Source of the DNA: Gambelia wislizenii
Lineage: Eukaryota; Chordata; Lepidosauria; Squamata; Crotaphytidae
DNA: 64,000 nucleotides
Direction of reading: 5' to 3'
Assembly: GCA_030847615.1 (NCBI GenBank)
Contig: JAUMIR010000005.1
Coordinates: 243,388,645-243,452,644, forward strand
This document shows positions 44,771-55,411 of this stretch, piece by piece (positions within the stretch are counted from its first letter, which is position 1; each line of letters starts with the position of its first letter). The notes under the pieces were generated by a model. It made no database searches and was not told where the DNA came from. It saw nothing but the letters and a program-made list of their open reading frames with translations. Both the position numbers and the translations under genes were made by a program.

Positions 44771-45688
44771 GTCGCTCTCAGTCTTTCGAGGCTTGCTGTT
44801 CCTATTTAAAATGTCATAGGGCAGCCGCGGTTAAACCTGCAAATTGTGCCAGTACTCAGGCCTTGGACTCTTTCAGACTGGTCTAAATAAATGTGAGTTC
44901 TCACAATATAGCTTCTTAATTTTTGCTGTTGTTGACTCTGTGTCTACTTGTTCCCTGTCAGTGTGCTCTTTTCAATTATTTTTGGAGTACTGTTTGTAAC
45001 TGGACATAGCAATTTTGGGATCCTCAGTAGAACTTGACGTTTCAAACTTGATGTTTGGAGTGCTGAAATTAGAGTCTGTTTCTAATTTTTTTTTTTTGCT
45101 ATTTTTCCTAGTTGTAGTGCATCAGTGAAAAACTAAATCAGCATTTCAATGCAAAAGTATTCTAATAATTCTAAAAACAAAATTGAAAAAGGTGAAAAAT
45201 GGGGGGGAAGAGAATGAAAGAGCTGTCTTTACTTGCCCACCATGCATCTTAAAACTGTGCAGCATGCCAACACTGCAAGCTACTTCATAATAAACATCAT
45301 TGGGAGAGTGGCCAAAAAACCCCAGTGTGAACCATGACAATAGATGCACACGTGACCTTTAAGACTTTCTTGATCTACTAAGTTTTGGAGTAAAAAAACC
45401 CAGAGGGTAAGAATTAAACGTTGCAGCTGCTGCTGGGAATTATCAGCAGATAGTCCAAGGTAACAAAAATGTCATTTAGATATTTTAGAACCTCCAGCAA
45501 CCCTTGCCCTATCTATTCCCCCCTTTGTTTAATAATGTATATAGATAAAAATACACAGCCAACAAGTCATGGTTAGTTTGATGCTGAATGTAAATGACTA
45601 AAAAACACCTGCTTGAAAAGAGGAAGAGAATCCTACCCTCTCAAAACCTGAAGAAACTACGGAAAATGTAATTAAATGTTGGCTGAAA

Positions 45689-46024
45689 TACAGGTTGAGT
45701 ATGCCTTATCTGAAATGCTTGGGACCAGAAGTGTTTTGGATTTCCCCACCACCACCAATTTTGGAATATTTACAGATACATAATGAGATATCAGAGATGG
45801 GACCCAAGTCTAAACACGAAATTCATTTATGTTTCATCTACACTTTATACACATAGCTTGAAGGTAATTTTATACAGAATATTTTAAATAACTTTGTGCA
45901 TAAAACAAAGTTTGTGTACCTTGAACCATCAGAAAGCAAAGATGTCACTATCTCAGCCACCCATGTGGACAATTTCGGATTTTGGAGTATTTTGGATTTC
46001 TGGATAAGGGATATTCAACCTGTA
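45689..46024. mobile_element. Tigger/pogo-type MITE, 332 bp
   Basis: TA at 45689-45690 and 46023-46024. The ends CAGGTTGAGTATGCCTTATC and (minus) CAGGTTGAATATCCCTTATC are good inverted repeats. The interior ('gggacccaagtctaaacacg', 'ggtaattttatacagaatat' and 'aagtttgtgtaccttgaacc') looks well preserved and resembles, from memory, a mammalian Tigger-type MITE. It interrupts the LINE linker, so it is younger than the LINE. Confidence 0.88.
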
Positions 46025-47017
46025 TAAAAGACTGCTGAAAGACAAAGACGAATTGTGAAAACTCAGTGGCAAGAACTGGGCCTTGCAGTAAGAGACCAGA
46101 AGGAAGAAAAATTCTGCGAGATTGTTACTGGAGCTTAAAAGAGCAAGGCCTCAAGCTGGGCTAAATATTTCTCTGTTTGGTGGCTAATCTAGCTATTTGG
46201 AGCAGGTAGCAGTGCACAATGATTCCTCTAATCTACCAGAGTGCCAGTCAGTTACTGGTTGTGTGGTAAAGACTCTTATCTCATTTTTGAAACTAAAGAA
46301 AGCTCTTGGAGAAGACATGCTTCCCTAGAACTCTTTAATACACACACAAAATGGTGGATGCCTTTTCTTTCTGGCTTCATTCATCACAATAAACAGTACT
46401 AGACAAATGCCTCTTTATTTCCATTTCACAAGAAAGGTGATAGGAATGACCCATAAAATTGCTAGCCAATTAGCTTGCTAGATATCACCTCAAAACTATA
46501 GGCTCGGGATTTAGTTTAATTTTTAAAAATAGTACAAGAAAATCAAATCCCACACGAAGAACAAGTAGGATATATAGCTGGGTACAGTACCATAGATCAG
46601 TGCTTCACATTAAACTTTATCATAAGGAAATATACTAAGAATACCAAGAGTAATCTTTTATGCTCCCTTCATTGATCTCTCTGCTGCCTTTGACTCTATT
46701 AATAGAAACAGTGTGGGGAAACTATAGAGCTCTATCATTGACGATAAGACTCCTGGAACTGTACAGGAACTGTATAGTAGAATACATAGAAATGAGGGTT
46801 AGAGGTTTAAATGGTTTTCTGACAGAAGCTTTTAAATCAAAACAGGGAGTGGAACAAAGGTGCCTATTGGCTCCCACTCTTTTAAATATCTATGTGAATG
46901 ACTGGGTGCCACAGTCAGCTAAAGCAGACTCTCCTTCTCCAATAAGGAATAGAAATATTTTCATTGTGATGTATACAGATGATTTAGTACTCATCTGTCT
47001 TTCCCAGATGGGTCTTA

Positions 47018-49016
47018 GAATCATAGAATCATAGAATTGCAGAGTTGGAAGAGACCACGAGGGCCATCCAGTCCAACCCCCCTGCCACGCAGGAAATCAC
47101 AATCAAAGCATCCCCGACAGATGGCCATCCAGCCTCTGTTTAAAGACCTCCAAGGAAGGAGACCCCACCACGCTCCGAGGGAGTGCGTTCCACTGCTGAA
47201 CAGCTCTTACTGTCAAAAAGTTCCTCCTCATGTTGAGGTGGAATCTCTGTTCCTGGAGCTTGCACCCATTGCTCCGTGTTCCAGTCTCTGGAGCAGCAGA
47301 AAACAAGCCTGCTCCATCCTCAGCGTGACATCCCTTCAAATACTTAAACAGGGCTATCATATCGCCTCTAAACCGTCTTTTTTCCAGGCTAAACATACCC
47401 AGCTCCCTAAGTCTCTCCTCATAAGGCATTGTTTCCAGACCTTTCACCATTTTAGTTGCCCTTCTCTGGACATGCTCCAATTTGTCAATATCCTTTCTGA
47501 ATTGTGGTGCCCAGAACTGGACACAGTATTCTAAGTGAGGTCTGACCAAGGCAGAATAGAGTGGCACTATTACTTCCCTTGATCTAGACACTATACTTCT
47601 ATTGATACAGCCCAAAATTGCATTGGCCTTTTTAGCTGCCGCATCACACTGTTGGCTCATGTTCAACTTGTGGTCTACTAAGACTCCTAGATCCCTTTCG
47701 CACGTAGTCTCATTCAGCCAGGTCTCTCCCATCCTATATTTATGCATTTCATTTTTCCGCCCTAAATGCAGTACTTTACATTTCTCCGTATTGAATTTCA
47801 TTTTGTTAGCTTTGGCCCAGCTCTCCAGTCTATCCAGGTCATTCTGAATTTTGATCCTGTCCTCTAGGGTATTAGCTACTCCTCCCAATTTGGTGTCATC
47901 TGCAAATTTGATAAGTATGCCCCTAATTCCCTCATCTAAGTCATTGATAAAGATGTTGAATAGCACTGGGCCCAGGACAGAACCCTGTGGCACCCCACTG
48001 GTCACATCTTTCCAAGACGAAGAGGAGCCACTGCTGAGCACCCTTTGGGTTCGGCCGGTCAACCAATTACAAATCCATTGAACAGTTAACTTGTCTAGCC
48101 CACATTCTACAAGCTTGTTTGCAAGAATGTCATGGGGAACCTTGTCAAAGGCCTTACTGAAATCAAGGTATGCAATGTCCACAGCATTCCCTTCATCTAC
48201 CAAGCTGGTAACTTTATCAAAAAAAGAGATCAGATTAGTCTGGCATGACTTGTTTCTCTGAAACCCATGCTGACTTTTTGTGATTATGGCATTGCCTTCT
48301 AAATGTTCACAGACTCTCTGTTTAATGATCTGTTCTAGAATCTTCCCTGGTATTGATGTCAGACTAACTGGACGATAGTTGTTGGGATCCTCTTTTTTCC
48401 CCTTTTTGAAGATGGGAACAACGTTTGCCCTCCTCCAGTCTGCTGGGACTTCTCCTGTTCTCCAGGAGTTCTCAAATATTATTGCCAATGGCTCTGAGAT
48501 TATATTTGCCAGCTCTTTTAATACTCTTGGATGTAGTTCATCTGGTCCTGGAGATTTAAATTCATTTAGATTAAGAAGGTATTCCTGTACTACCTCTTTA
48601 CTTATTTTGAGCTGGATTTCCCCTATTGTGTCCTCTGTTCCATTCTCCTCAGGTTGGTCCTCCTTTTCCTTTTCTGAAAACACTGAGGCAAAGAAGGTGT
48701 TGAGTAATTCTGCCTTTTCTCTGTCCCCTGTTAGCATTTTGCCATCTTCTCCACGTAGCGGCCCTATCATTTCCTTCTTCCTCCTTTTGCTGCGGACATA
48801 CCCCAAAAAACCCTTTTTATTGTTCTTAACCTCCCTAGCAAGCCTGAGCTCATTCTGCGCTTTAGCTTTTCTGACTTTACTCCTACACGTGTTCGCTATC
48901 TGTTTGAATTCTTCTTTGGTGATTTCCCCCCTTTTCCATTTCCTATACATGTTCCGTTTAAAACTTAGCTCCCTTGAAAGTTCTTTAGTCATCCATCCTG
49001 GTTTCTTGAGACACCT
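47018..49016 (-). mobile_element. CR1, 5'-truncated, 2 kb, antisense, inside an older LINE
   Basis: The 3' terminus 'agaatcatagaatcatagaattgcagag' starts at about 47018 and shows tandem terminal units. The 5' edge is at about 49016, where the older LINE's frame resumes in the opposite strand. No obvious target duplication. The best preserved CR1 in the window. Confidence 0.93.
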
Positions 49017-49020
49017 CCCA
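47103..49020 (-). CDS. CR1 ORF2 fragment, RT open throughout
   Basis: The open frame is 664 codons from 49097, but residues 1-26 are antisense of the host LINE, so the CR1 part starts near residue 27 without its own start codon. Linker residues 30-235 include GEDGKMLTGDREKAELLN. RT motifs: YRPVSL about 241, DFSKAFD 312-318, GVPQGS 368-373 and catalytic FADD 398-401. The C-terminal region contains LYSALVRPHLEYCVQFWAPQ near 513 and ends LDGHLSGML. The APE endonuclease domain is missing through 5' truncation, so it cannot retrotranspose on its own. The intact RT frame suggests a younger copy than the other CR1s. Expression is not indicated. Confidence 0.85.
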
Positions 49021-49107
49021 TTTTTTAAAAATCTTTTGGATGATTTCCATACATACTGGAAACATGAAAATCTATCAATAAATTGCTCTACGACCAAGAC
49101 TCTGGTT

Positions 49108-49133
49108 TTTTGTTTTGTTTTGTTTTGTTTTGG
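49108..49133. repeat. (TTTTG)n microsatellite
   Basis: About five TTTTG units in the decayed LINE. Confidence 0.85.
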
Positions 49134-50104
49134 TAGACATAGACTTAGGCATGGGTGGATTTTAGATCAACATGTCATAGAACAAACCTGCTTATTTAGA
49201 TACCTGGATGTTGTTTTCAGTGTACCTCCCATAGAAATGGCATAGCAGAAAAAGATACAGGGGCACCGATGGAGTTTTTTTTTTTTTTACAACGAAGTAG
49301 GATAGTTAATTGAACCATTCCTAAAAAACTTGTAGTAGTAAAGTGGTAGCTCAAATTTCATACAGTGATGAAAGTTTTTTTGAAGGGGGGGTTAATATTG
49401 GTAGCATCAAAGTCTTGGAAACCATAGAATTTTTTTTTTCCTGAAAACTTAATTCTCTCCTACCTGCAAGACCTGAAGCTTTTTTGGTTGGCCATCACTT
49501 TGGACAAGAATACATTGTGCTTAGTTAAAGTTCATGTTTTTTAGACAAATTGGTACTCTATCAATTTGCAAAAGAGCAGTAATTAATATTGGAAGCCAAA
49601 TTTACAAAAGCTTGTACGTAGCTACTACTTTCCTCAACTTAATTCTGTCCTGGGTATGGATAACAGGCAATTAAGGTGCTGGATATTCTGGATAGATTCT
49701 AGTAGGCACCCCACAGTTAATCAAGATCTCTAATTTCTCTCTGTGGCTTTCTTTGTTGACAACAAACTATTTCAGAGCTAGTTACTTGACTATAGTTGTT
49801 CCAGTTTCCCTAAGAAGTGCTTTCATTGAATAATAATTTCAAATTAGGTCAACTGCAGTTCTGGATGGATGTTGTAATAAAGTGCCATTTGATAACAAAT
49901 TATAGATTTGTGGCAGAAGACGTTGTTTACTATGTGCTAATTTGTCTCTTGTAAGAGACGAGATAATTTTTTGAACCCCTTGGTGACTCATGGAAGTGGG
50001 AATGCTCTTGTAGATTGGTTCAGTTTATTTTGAACTGTACTAATTGCTATGTGACACATGAAGTGTCTTTTTGCTTTATCTGCGATAAAGATTGGAAAGA
50101 AAAA

Positions 50105-50127
50105 TAATGATGATGATGATGATGATA
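50105..50127. repeat. (ATG)n microsatellite
   Basis: About six ATG/GAT units at the apparent 3' end of the old LINE. May derive from its tail. Confidence 0.85.
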
Positions 50128-50199
50128 AAAATAATAGATTGAGGTGGGGAACAGCAGATTTACACACAACAACTAAATGCATATCAGTTAAAAATGCAT

Positions 50200-50671
50200 T
50201 AATTGTCATGCCCTGCCTCTCAGTAGACAGTGAGGAGGAGCCTGAAAGCCCAGAGAACATGCCAGGGCTAGGGCCAGGAGAACAAAGTGCCTAGCAGCCA
50301 CAAATCTCTGAGGAACATAGTGTATACTTATCTAGCTTCATTCAGCATCAACATGAAAAGGAAACTCGCAGGCAGTCACACCATTTATATAGGAAGCATG
50401 AAGCAATTAGAGATCACCAGCAAGATTCAGCTGGACTATAAATAACCCAGGACCTCCTATGGAAGAGAGTGGCTGACAAGCAACATTTTTGGTGAAAACT
50501 ATGCTGGTGTTATGTTTCATTACTGTCTGCCTGTTGCCTTGGACTCTGCCTTGGACTCTTGACTTTGCCTTCAGAGTACCCCTCTGGCTTGCTGATCAAC
50601 AGTGTATGACCCCGGATTGGTTTGCGCTTATTCTACATTGCTGGTAAACTTAACCCGCTAAAACACATAAT
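50200..50671 (+). mobile_element. Solo LTR-like element with 4-bp duplication
   Basis: TAAT at 50200-50203 and 50668-50671 flanks 464 bp that begins TGTCATGCC and ends AAACACA, the TG...CA form of an LTR. It has a TATA-like CTATAAATAACC near 50437 and repeated 'ccttggactctg' units downstream. The antisense block at 20954-21472 shares its start and organisation. No coding region is present, so it is probably a solo LTR of a Gypsy- or ERV-type element. The class is uncertain. Confidence 0.6.
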
Positions 50672-51035
50672 ATCAATTTAAAAGAACAAATAATACCAAT
50701 GCATATTAAAACAACTGAAAAATCACAATTGAAAAATCGTTTGGGTGGGCCTGCTGGAAGAGACTGGTCTTTAGTGCTGTTTTAAATTCAGACAGCGTAT
50801 TCAGCTGCTGAATCTCTTCCGGCAGGCCATTGTACTGTCTAGGGGCGGCTGAAGAAAAAGTCCTCTGGGTGACAGTCACCAGCCTAGTCCTGGCTGATTG
50901 GAGTAAATGTCCCCCAGAGGACCTGGGTGTACAGGGTAGATTATATGGCAGGAGGTGACCCCATAAGTAACCTGGACCCAAACCATGTAGGGCTTTAAAG
51001 GTAATAAACAACACTTTATACCTTGCTTGAAAATT
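50672..51035 (-). pseudogene. L2-type LINE ORF2 C-terminus, antisense
   Basis: The minus frame 51014-50706 encodes LFITFKALHGLGPGYLWGHL, then RSSGGHLLQSARTRLVTV, SSAAPRQYNGLPEEIQ and FKTALKTSLF, the standard order of the L2 C-terminal region after the reverse transcriptase. The frame is open to its natural-looking end near 50706. Everything upstream, including the RT, is missing (5' truncation). Confidence 0.85.
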
Positions 51036-51039
51036 AGAT

Positions 51040-51300
51040 AGAACTGCTACAAATTGTTTTGGAGATTCAGAATTAGAGGTTGTTGGTGGTAATTTTGAAA
51101 TTCTATTGTATTATTGATTGTCTGTACTATTGTTTTGATGTATCTTTGTATATATTTTTAATGTAATTGTCATGGCTTTTGACTAGTACAATAAATTAAT
51201 TAAATTGAGAAGTTATCTGGTCAAATGATCTTGCCTTTTGTGCTTTAGCCTACCATGAGTGGCTGCTGGAATTTGAGTCCATTTTGAGGTAGTGCAGAGA
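51040..51300. other. No recognised feature
   Basis: AT-rich 'tgtattattgattgtctgtac...gtaattgtcatggcttttgac...aataaattaat' could be a LINE 3' UTR, but I cannot assign it. Confidence 0.35.
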
Positions 51301-51306
51301 GTCCTA

Positions 51307-51533
51307 GGGCTCTTTCACACTATACAGTTGTAGTACTATGATTCCATTTTAAATGCCATAATTCCATTCTGTGGCCTCATGAGATTTGAAGTTTAAGGAG
51401 AGGTATTTAGAATTCTCGACCAGAGAGCTCTAGTGCCTCATCAAACTACAAACCCCAAGATTCCACAGGATGTTGCCATGGCAGTTAAAGTGGAATTTAC
51501 ATAGTGCTATAATTGTGTAGCGTGAAAGGGCCC
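51307..51533. mobile_element. Harbinger-like MITE, 227 bp
   Basis: The ends GGGCTCTTTCACACTATACA and (minus) GGGCCCTTTCACGCTACACA are inverted repeats, continuing as 'gt..tagtactatgattcc' against 'attatagcactatgtaaattcc'. The interior 'ggtatttagaattct' and 'agagctctagtgcctcatcaaactacaaaccccaagattcc' is shared with the outer element at 58889-59696 and partly with 5469. The flanking 3 bp (CTA and TTG) do not match, so the duplication is unproven. Confidence 0.75.
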
Positions 51534-51535
51534 TT

Positions 51536-52196
51536 GGCTACGTGCACACTCATAGTTATTCCATATTAAATGTTTAAATTACTAAGGGTTGCCTAAATGG
51601 TAAAAATAATCCTAATAGAATTCACAGAGAATACCTTTTGTCCCAACAAGATCTAACTGAGATTTGCGGTTTTCAGAAGGAGGGCCCCCCAAAACTCCAT
51701 TTACTGTGTGAGAAAAGTGTTTTTTTTAAATAATGTGTCGAAATGTGCATTACTGCTAATTTTGGACATCGATTTACATCACAGCACATTCTTGACGAGG
51801 GCGGAAGTGGAAAGCTGATTGGTCGAACATGTATGGGGATGGGTTTGCAGGCAATGAAATGGCCATTTTGGAGTTTCACGTTATCCATCGTGCACTTTTT
51901 TGCTGGGCTGAGGAAACCAAACAGCTTTTTTAAAGTGGAAGGTCGCACTTGCGCAGCTTTGATTTACAGTTTTTTTTTAAAAAAAAAAATACTGTGCAGT
52001 GGCAACAACTTGTGGAGAATAATAACGTGAGTAATTCATTCTCGGCTACCATTTGCAGGCATGGCTGCACGTGCACTTCAGAATCACTTTGCATACCAGC
52101 AATTTTGCCAAAGGACCGTGGAGACAAATGAACGCTGCTGCAAATTTGCATTAATGCTTAGGAATCCACATTGTATCCTCTCTCTAGACACACCCT
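51536..52196. mobile_element. Possible Harbinger-type MITE, about 660 bp
   Basis: Lies directly against the previous MITE. 'ctacgtgcacactc' and, at the far end on the minus strand, 'cttagggtgtgtctagag' could be decayed inverted ends. The interior segment 'gattggtcgaacatgtatggggatggg' resembles a segment of the 58992 element. A T/A-run hairpin at 51970-51990 is present. Family assignment is tentative. Confidence 0.4.
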
Positions 52197-52199
52197 AAG

Positions 52200-52974
52200 T
52201 GAATTTTTTTAATGCCTAGTCAGAAGCAGGGCCCTTTGATTTCAGTGGGACTTAACTCCAGGTAAATGTTATAGGTTTACAGCCACAATCATTACATCTG
52301 CCTGGTGATCATGATGGTCAGAGGCAGAAAATTCAGATAGAAACAAACATGAAAGAGTGTAAGAACTTTGCAGGTATAATTGGATTCCCATGCAGTGTAT
52401 ACAAATGAAAGAAGAGAGGAGCTTTCTTGATGGTGATACAGATAATCTTGACGTTTTCAGACTTTGGTCAAACCAAATTCCTGGATCCTGAATTTCCTAG
52501 GAATTGGGATTGGAAAATAATGGTCTCCATCAAACTGATGGTGACTGGAATATATTTGCTGTATGTGAACTCAAAAGTTCTTTTGCTGTTGCTGCTCATT
52601 GTGACAGTCTCTTCCAACCAAGGTTCATGTGAGGAATAGGTAGTCTCTACATATTGCTGTCATCTTTTTATTCTTTTTATTGTGATGTGTTGGGTGCTGG
52701 ACATAGTGAAATATCTCCTCAGATCTTACAGGGTCAAACAAATCTGTGTGTACACATCTGTGATTGCTTCCAAAACTTGCCAGTAAGCAGCTAATATGTT
52801 ATAAGATGGACTTGGGTTGTTTTCCCCCATTCTCATTGTTCTGGGGAGAAACCATAGCTCTGAGACAAAGTGCATGTGTAGAGCACGTGTTTTAAATAAT
52901 GACAGTCTCGTTTCCAAGCCCTGGCATCTTCAGCTAAGGTCCAAATTAGGTGTGACATTAAATGCATCATTAGG

Positions 52975-52975
<1 letters not shown>
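52200..52975. other. No recognised gene or repeat
   Basis: No terminal repeats or coding signature. Frames such as 52427-52639 have no motif. Confidence 0.4.

Positions 52976-52977
<2 letters not shown>

Positions 52978-53050
<73 letters not shown>
52978..53050. repeat. (CT)n/(TG)n microsatellite
   Basis: About 30 CT units with one TTTT interruption, followed by (TG)5. It creates artificial Ser/Leu-rich and Arg/Glu-rich frames on the two strands. Confidence 0.95.
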
Positions 53051-53069
53051 CGTATAGTAAAAAAATAGA

Positions 53070-53319
53070 AGGTATGAGGTATAGTGGTTTGAGCGTTGGA
53101 CTACAACTCTGGAGACCAGTGTTCAAATCCCCACTTGACCAGGATAACCTGTTGGGTGACCTTGGGCAAGTCACATTCTCTTGGCCTTCGAGGAAGGCAA
53201 TGGCAAGCCCCCGCTGAACAAATCTTGCCAAGAAAACCCTGTGATAGGGTTGTCATAAGTCAGAAATGACTTGAAGGCACACAGCAACAACAGCAACAGC
53301 AGCAGCAACAACAACAACA
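53070..53319 (+). mobile_element. CORE/MIR-type tRNA SINE, full length
   Basis: Head 'gtatagtggtttgagcgttgga' (A-box region), B-box-like GTTCAAATCCC at 53121-53131, CORE 'gttgggtgaccttgggcaagtcac', L2-like tail 'gatagggttgtcataagtcagaaatgacttgaaggcac', then (ACA/GCA)n at 53281-53319. The best preserved copy in the window and a good type for the family. Confidence 0.9.
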
Positions 53320-53598
53320 TGATGTGTATGGACAGTGATTTTCATCAGTGCATAGGAAGGGGAGATGTAACTCTTCTCTCCCTAGCTGTGTGTAGCTTTT
53401 TTCTTCTTTCTTTTTCTTTTTACAAAAATCACCCTGTCCCATGTTGCTGTTATTCACTGGAGGAAAGGCTTTCTTTGTCACCCATGGGAACTTTTCTTCT
53501 ATGGCCAGTAATAATGTTGAAGGGAAGGACTGAAGCTCTGGGTGGAAGGTTTAACTCTCCCACCCTGCGCATGTTCCAGATGAAAATCACTTCCCTGA

Positions 53599-53640
53599 TG
53601 TTGCTTTAAATGAAAGCAGCAACAGCAGCAACAACAACAA
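53599..53640. repeat. (AGC/ACA)n microsatellite
   Basis: 'agcagcaacagcagcaacaacaacaa'. It may be a stray SINE-tail-like repeat. Confidence 0.75.
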
Positions 53641-53764
53641 TGGACAAATTTCCTAGTTATGAGGTTAGTATGATTGTGTATTTTGGCCCTGAGCCATGGT
53701 CAGGGCTATTACAAGAGGATTTGCTGCCTGAAGCAAAGACCAAGATGGGAGTCCCTTCCCTATT

Positions 53765-54655
53765 TTGTATGTGTGTTTATATGCCTTCAAGTTGTTTCTG
53801 AATCACGGGGACCTTAAGGTGAACCTATCATGGCAAGATTTATTCAAAGAAGGTTTGCTATTGCCTTCTTCTGAGACTGAGGGCTTGTCTACACTGGCCA
53901 AATAAAATGATCCCATCTCGTATTCATAATGAGTTGTCCAGATGGCATATGGCTTGATTCCAGCACTTTTCAGCACCTCAGGGCTTTAATCCACACTAAA
54001 CAAGAGAGAATTTACTCGGGATTTGAGTAGAAAATCCAGATGGGTGTGTGTGTGTACCGTACTCCATAGCGATGTCAGTGTTCAGCTGGAGAGGAGGTTC
54101 AGCAGCTGGGCAGAAGTCAGGAGGATGGTCCCTGGGCCAGGTGATCTCTTCTCTTGTTTCAATTTCACTTTTTAGCAGTTCCTTCATCTCTATTCATTTT
54201 GCATATGTGACAGTTGTTCAGAGAAGGGCATACCAGCATACCCATATTGTTATTAGCTGGGCATATCTCTGCTTAATAAGATGGCCAAAGCCTCTCTGAG
54301 CCATGGGAAAAGACATACGTACATTCCCATGCATGGGGAGGGGGACCGTAGTGGCCACAGCTGTGTGGTTGCTCACACTGTTATTGATCAGACTGGGGTG
54401 AGTTTAAAAGGGAGAACTGTATGTGGACAGAGCCCCTAAACTCACCTCAGTGTGTGTGGTGATTGTTTAGAAAAACCCATGGTTGCAGCTGAGCAGGGAA
54501 AGCTGAAGGTAAACTGTATTTTCCTGTCAGTGTGGATGAGACCTGAAATACTTGCCCAAGGTCACTTAGTGAGTTTCCATACCTGAGCAGGTTCAAACCC
54601 TGGTTTCCTGGGGTCCTAGTCCAACACTCAAACCACTACTCCATGCGGACTTCCC
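53765..54655 (-). mobile_element. CORE/MIR-type tRNA SINE, antisense, split by a MITE
   Basis: 53765-53880 is the tail half and 54547-54655 the CORE and head half of one antisense SINE. They join to the usual order if 53881-54546 is removed. The head half contains the antisense B box 'ggttcaaaccct' and 'caaggtcacttagtgagtttcc'. Confidence 0.85.
53878..54546. mobile_element. Harbinger-type MITE inserted in a SINE
   Basis: TGA at 53878-53880 and 54544-54546 is a 3-bp target duplication. The 663-bp element begins GGGCTTGTCTACACTGGCCA and ends (minus) GGTCTCATCCACACTGACAG. The 3-bp duplication and GG(G)CTTGTC ends agree with the nested element at 58992-59575 and with the PIF/Harbinger superfamily. 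No coding capacity. Confidence 0.82.
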
Positions 54656-54756
54656 TTCTGCATTCTACCTAGACCAATGTGCATAGTAAATGAGTTTTAC
54701 TTGATCACTGGTAAGGGTATAGTTTCTCTCTGTGCAACTGAGGGAGACAGGCTGGC

Positions 54757-55008
54757 TTAAAATGTGGAAGGGAAGCTGTATGGCACACCCAGCTGTATCT
54801 GTCTACAAAAAAGAATAGCCAGGAGCTTAGGGGGAAGACCTGGGGTGAGGCTATTGCTTCTTCCCTCAGCACCTGCTGCCTGATGAGTGTTGATCCTCAG
54901 TGTGCTGACCCTGCAGCAGATGATGTAAAAAACCTCAGCCAAAAAAGCTGCTGCTAGTTAGAGTAAACAATAGCGGAAGGACAAATAGTATGGACAAATG
55001 GCATGAAC
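54757..55008. other. No recognised feature
   Basis: Short unique stretch between a SINE and a MITE. Confidence 0.4.
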
Positions 55009-55242
55009 TACAGTTGTCCCTCCGTATTCACGGATTTGGTATCCACGGATTTAAGTATTCATAGCTTGAAAATATTCTTTAAAAAATAATAATCCAAAAA
55101 ACAAATGTAGATGTTGCCATTTTATATCAGGGACAACATTTTGCTATGCCATTGCATATAATGGGACTTGAGTATTCATGGATTTTGCCATCCACGAGGA
55201 GTCCTGGAACCAAACCCCAGTGAATAAGAAGGGACAACTGTA
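55009..55242. mobile_element. Tigger/pogo-type MITE, 230 bp
   Basis: TA at both ends. The ends CAGTTGTCCCTCCGTATTCA and (minus) CAGTTGTCCCTTCTTATTCA are strong inverted repeats of about 25 bp. The interior has 'aataataatccaaaaaacaaa' and 'gccattttatatcagggacaacattttgctatgccattg'. The best preserved member of the family seen in short form at 2460. Confidence 0.9.
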
Positions 55243-55411
55243 CAACAAAATAGCCTCTTGCATTCCAGATGGATTTTAGCTGAGTCACAGAGAACCAGAA
55301 GTTAGAAAAATTACTTATTTGGGTAAAAACTTCCAGAATCTTCTAGGGTGCAGAGCTTCTACATGCAGCTTGAAAGAGTTGGACTGTATTGTATTGGACT
55401 GTAGGTCACAC

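Larger units (their letters stand above)
43690..50104 (+). pseudogene. Old APE-type LINE, broken by several insertions
   Basis: Four collinear parts. (1) 43690-44155 encodes FPEAFIFICRHFNAQMGKSQ and LDVDLEDFFF, the GDFNA-type endonuclease motif decayed to RHFNA. (2) About 45555-45690 gives a broken WFDAECK-type linker. (3) 46024-47017 gives KTQWQELGLAVRDQKEEK, HKKGDRNDP, PISLLDITSKLYA, EEQVGYIAGYSTIDQCF, KQGVEQRCLLAPTLLNIYVN and YTDDLVL. (4) 49017-50104 gives KNLLDDFHTYWKHENLSI, HVIEQTCLFRYL and AQISYSDESFFEGG. A GATGAT tract ends it. The catalytic box is YTDD, not YADD. Clade uncertain. About 3.5 kb without insertions. Confidence 0.72.

Noticed and set aside
48379..49245. 288-codon plus-strand frame
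   Set aside because: Mostly antisense shadow of the CR1 ORF. Only the last part reads the host LINE and that is annotated separately.
50058..50294. Asp-rich plus-strand frame
   Set aside because: Created by the (ATG)n tract joined to the start of the LTR-like element.
52817..53231. Ser/Leu-rich (plus) and Arg/Glu-rich (minus) open frames
   Set aside because: They are translations of the (CT)n microsatellite and SINE sequence.
53260..53481. Cysteine-run open frame on the minus strand
   Set aside because: Product of the SINE (ACA/GCA)n tail. No domain.
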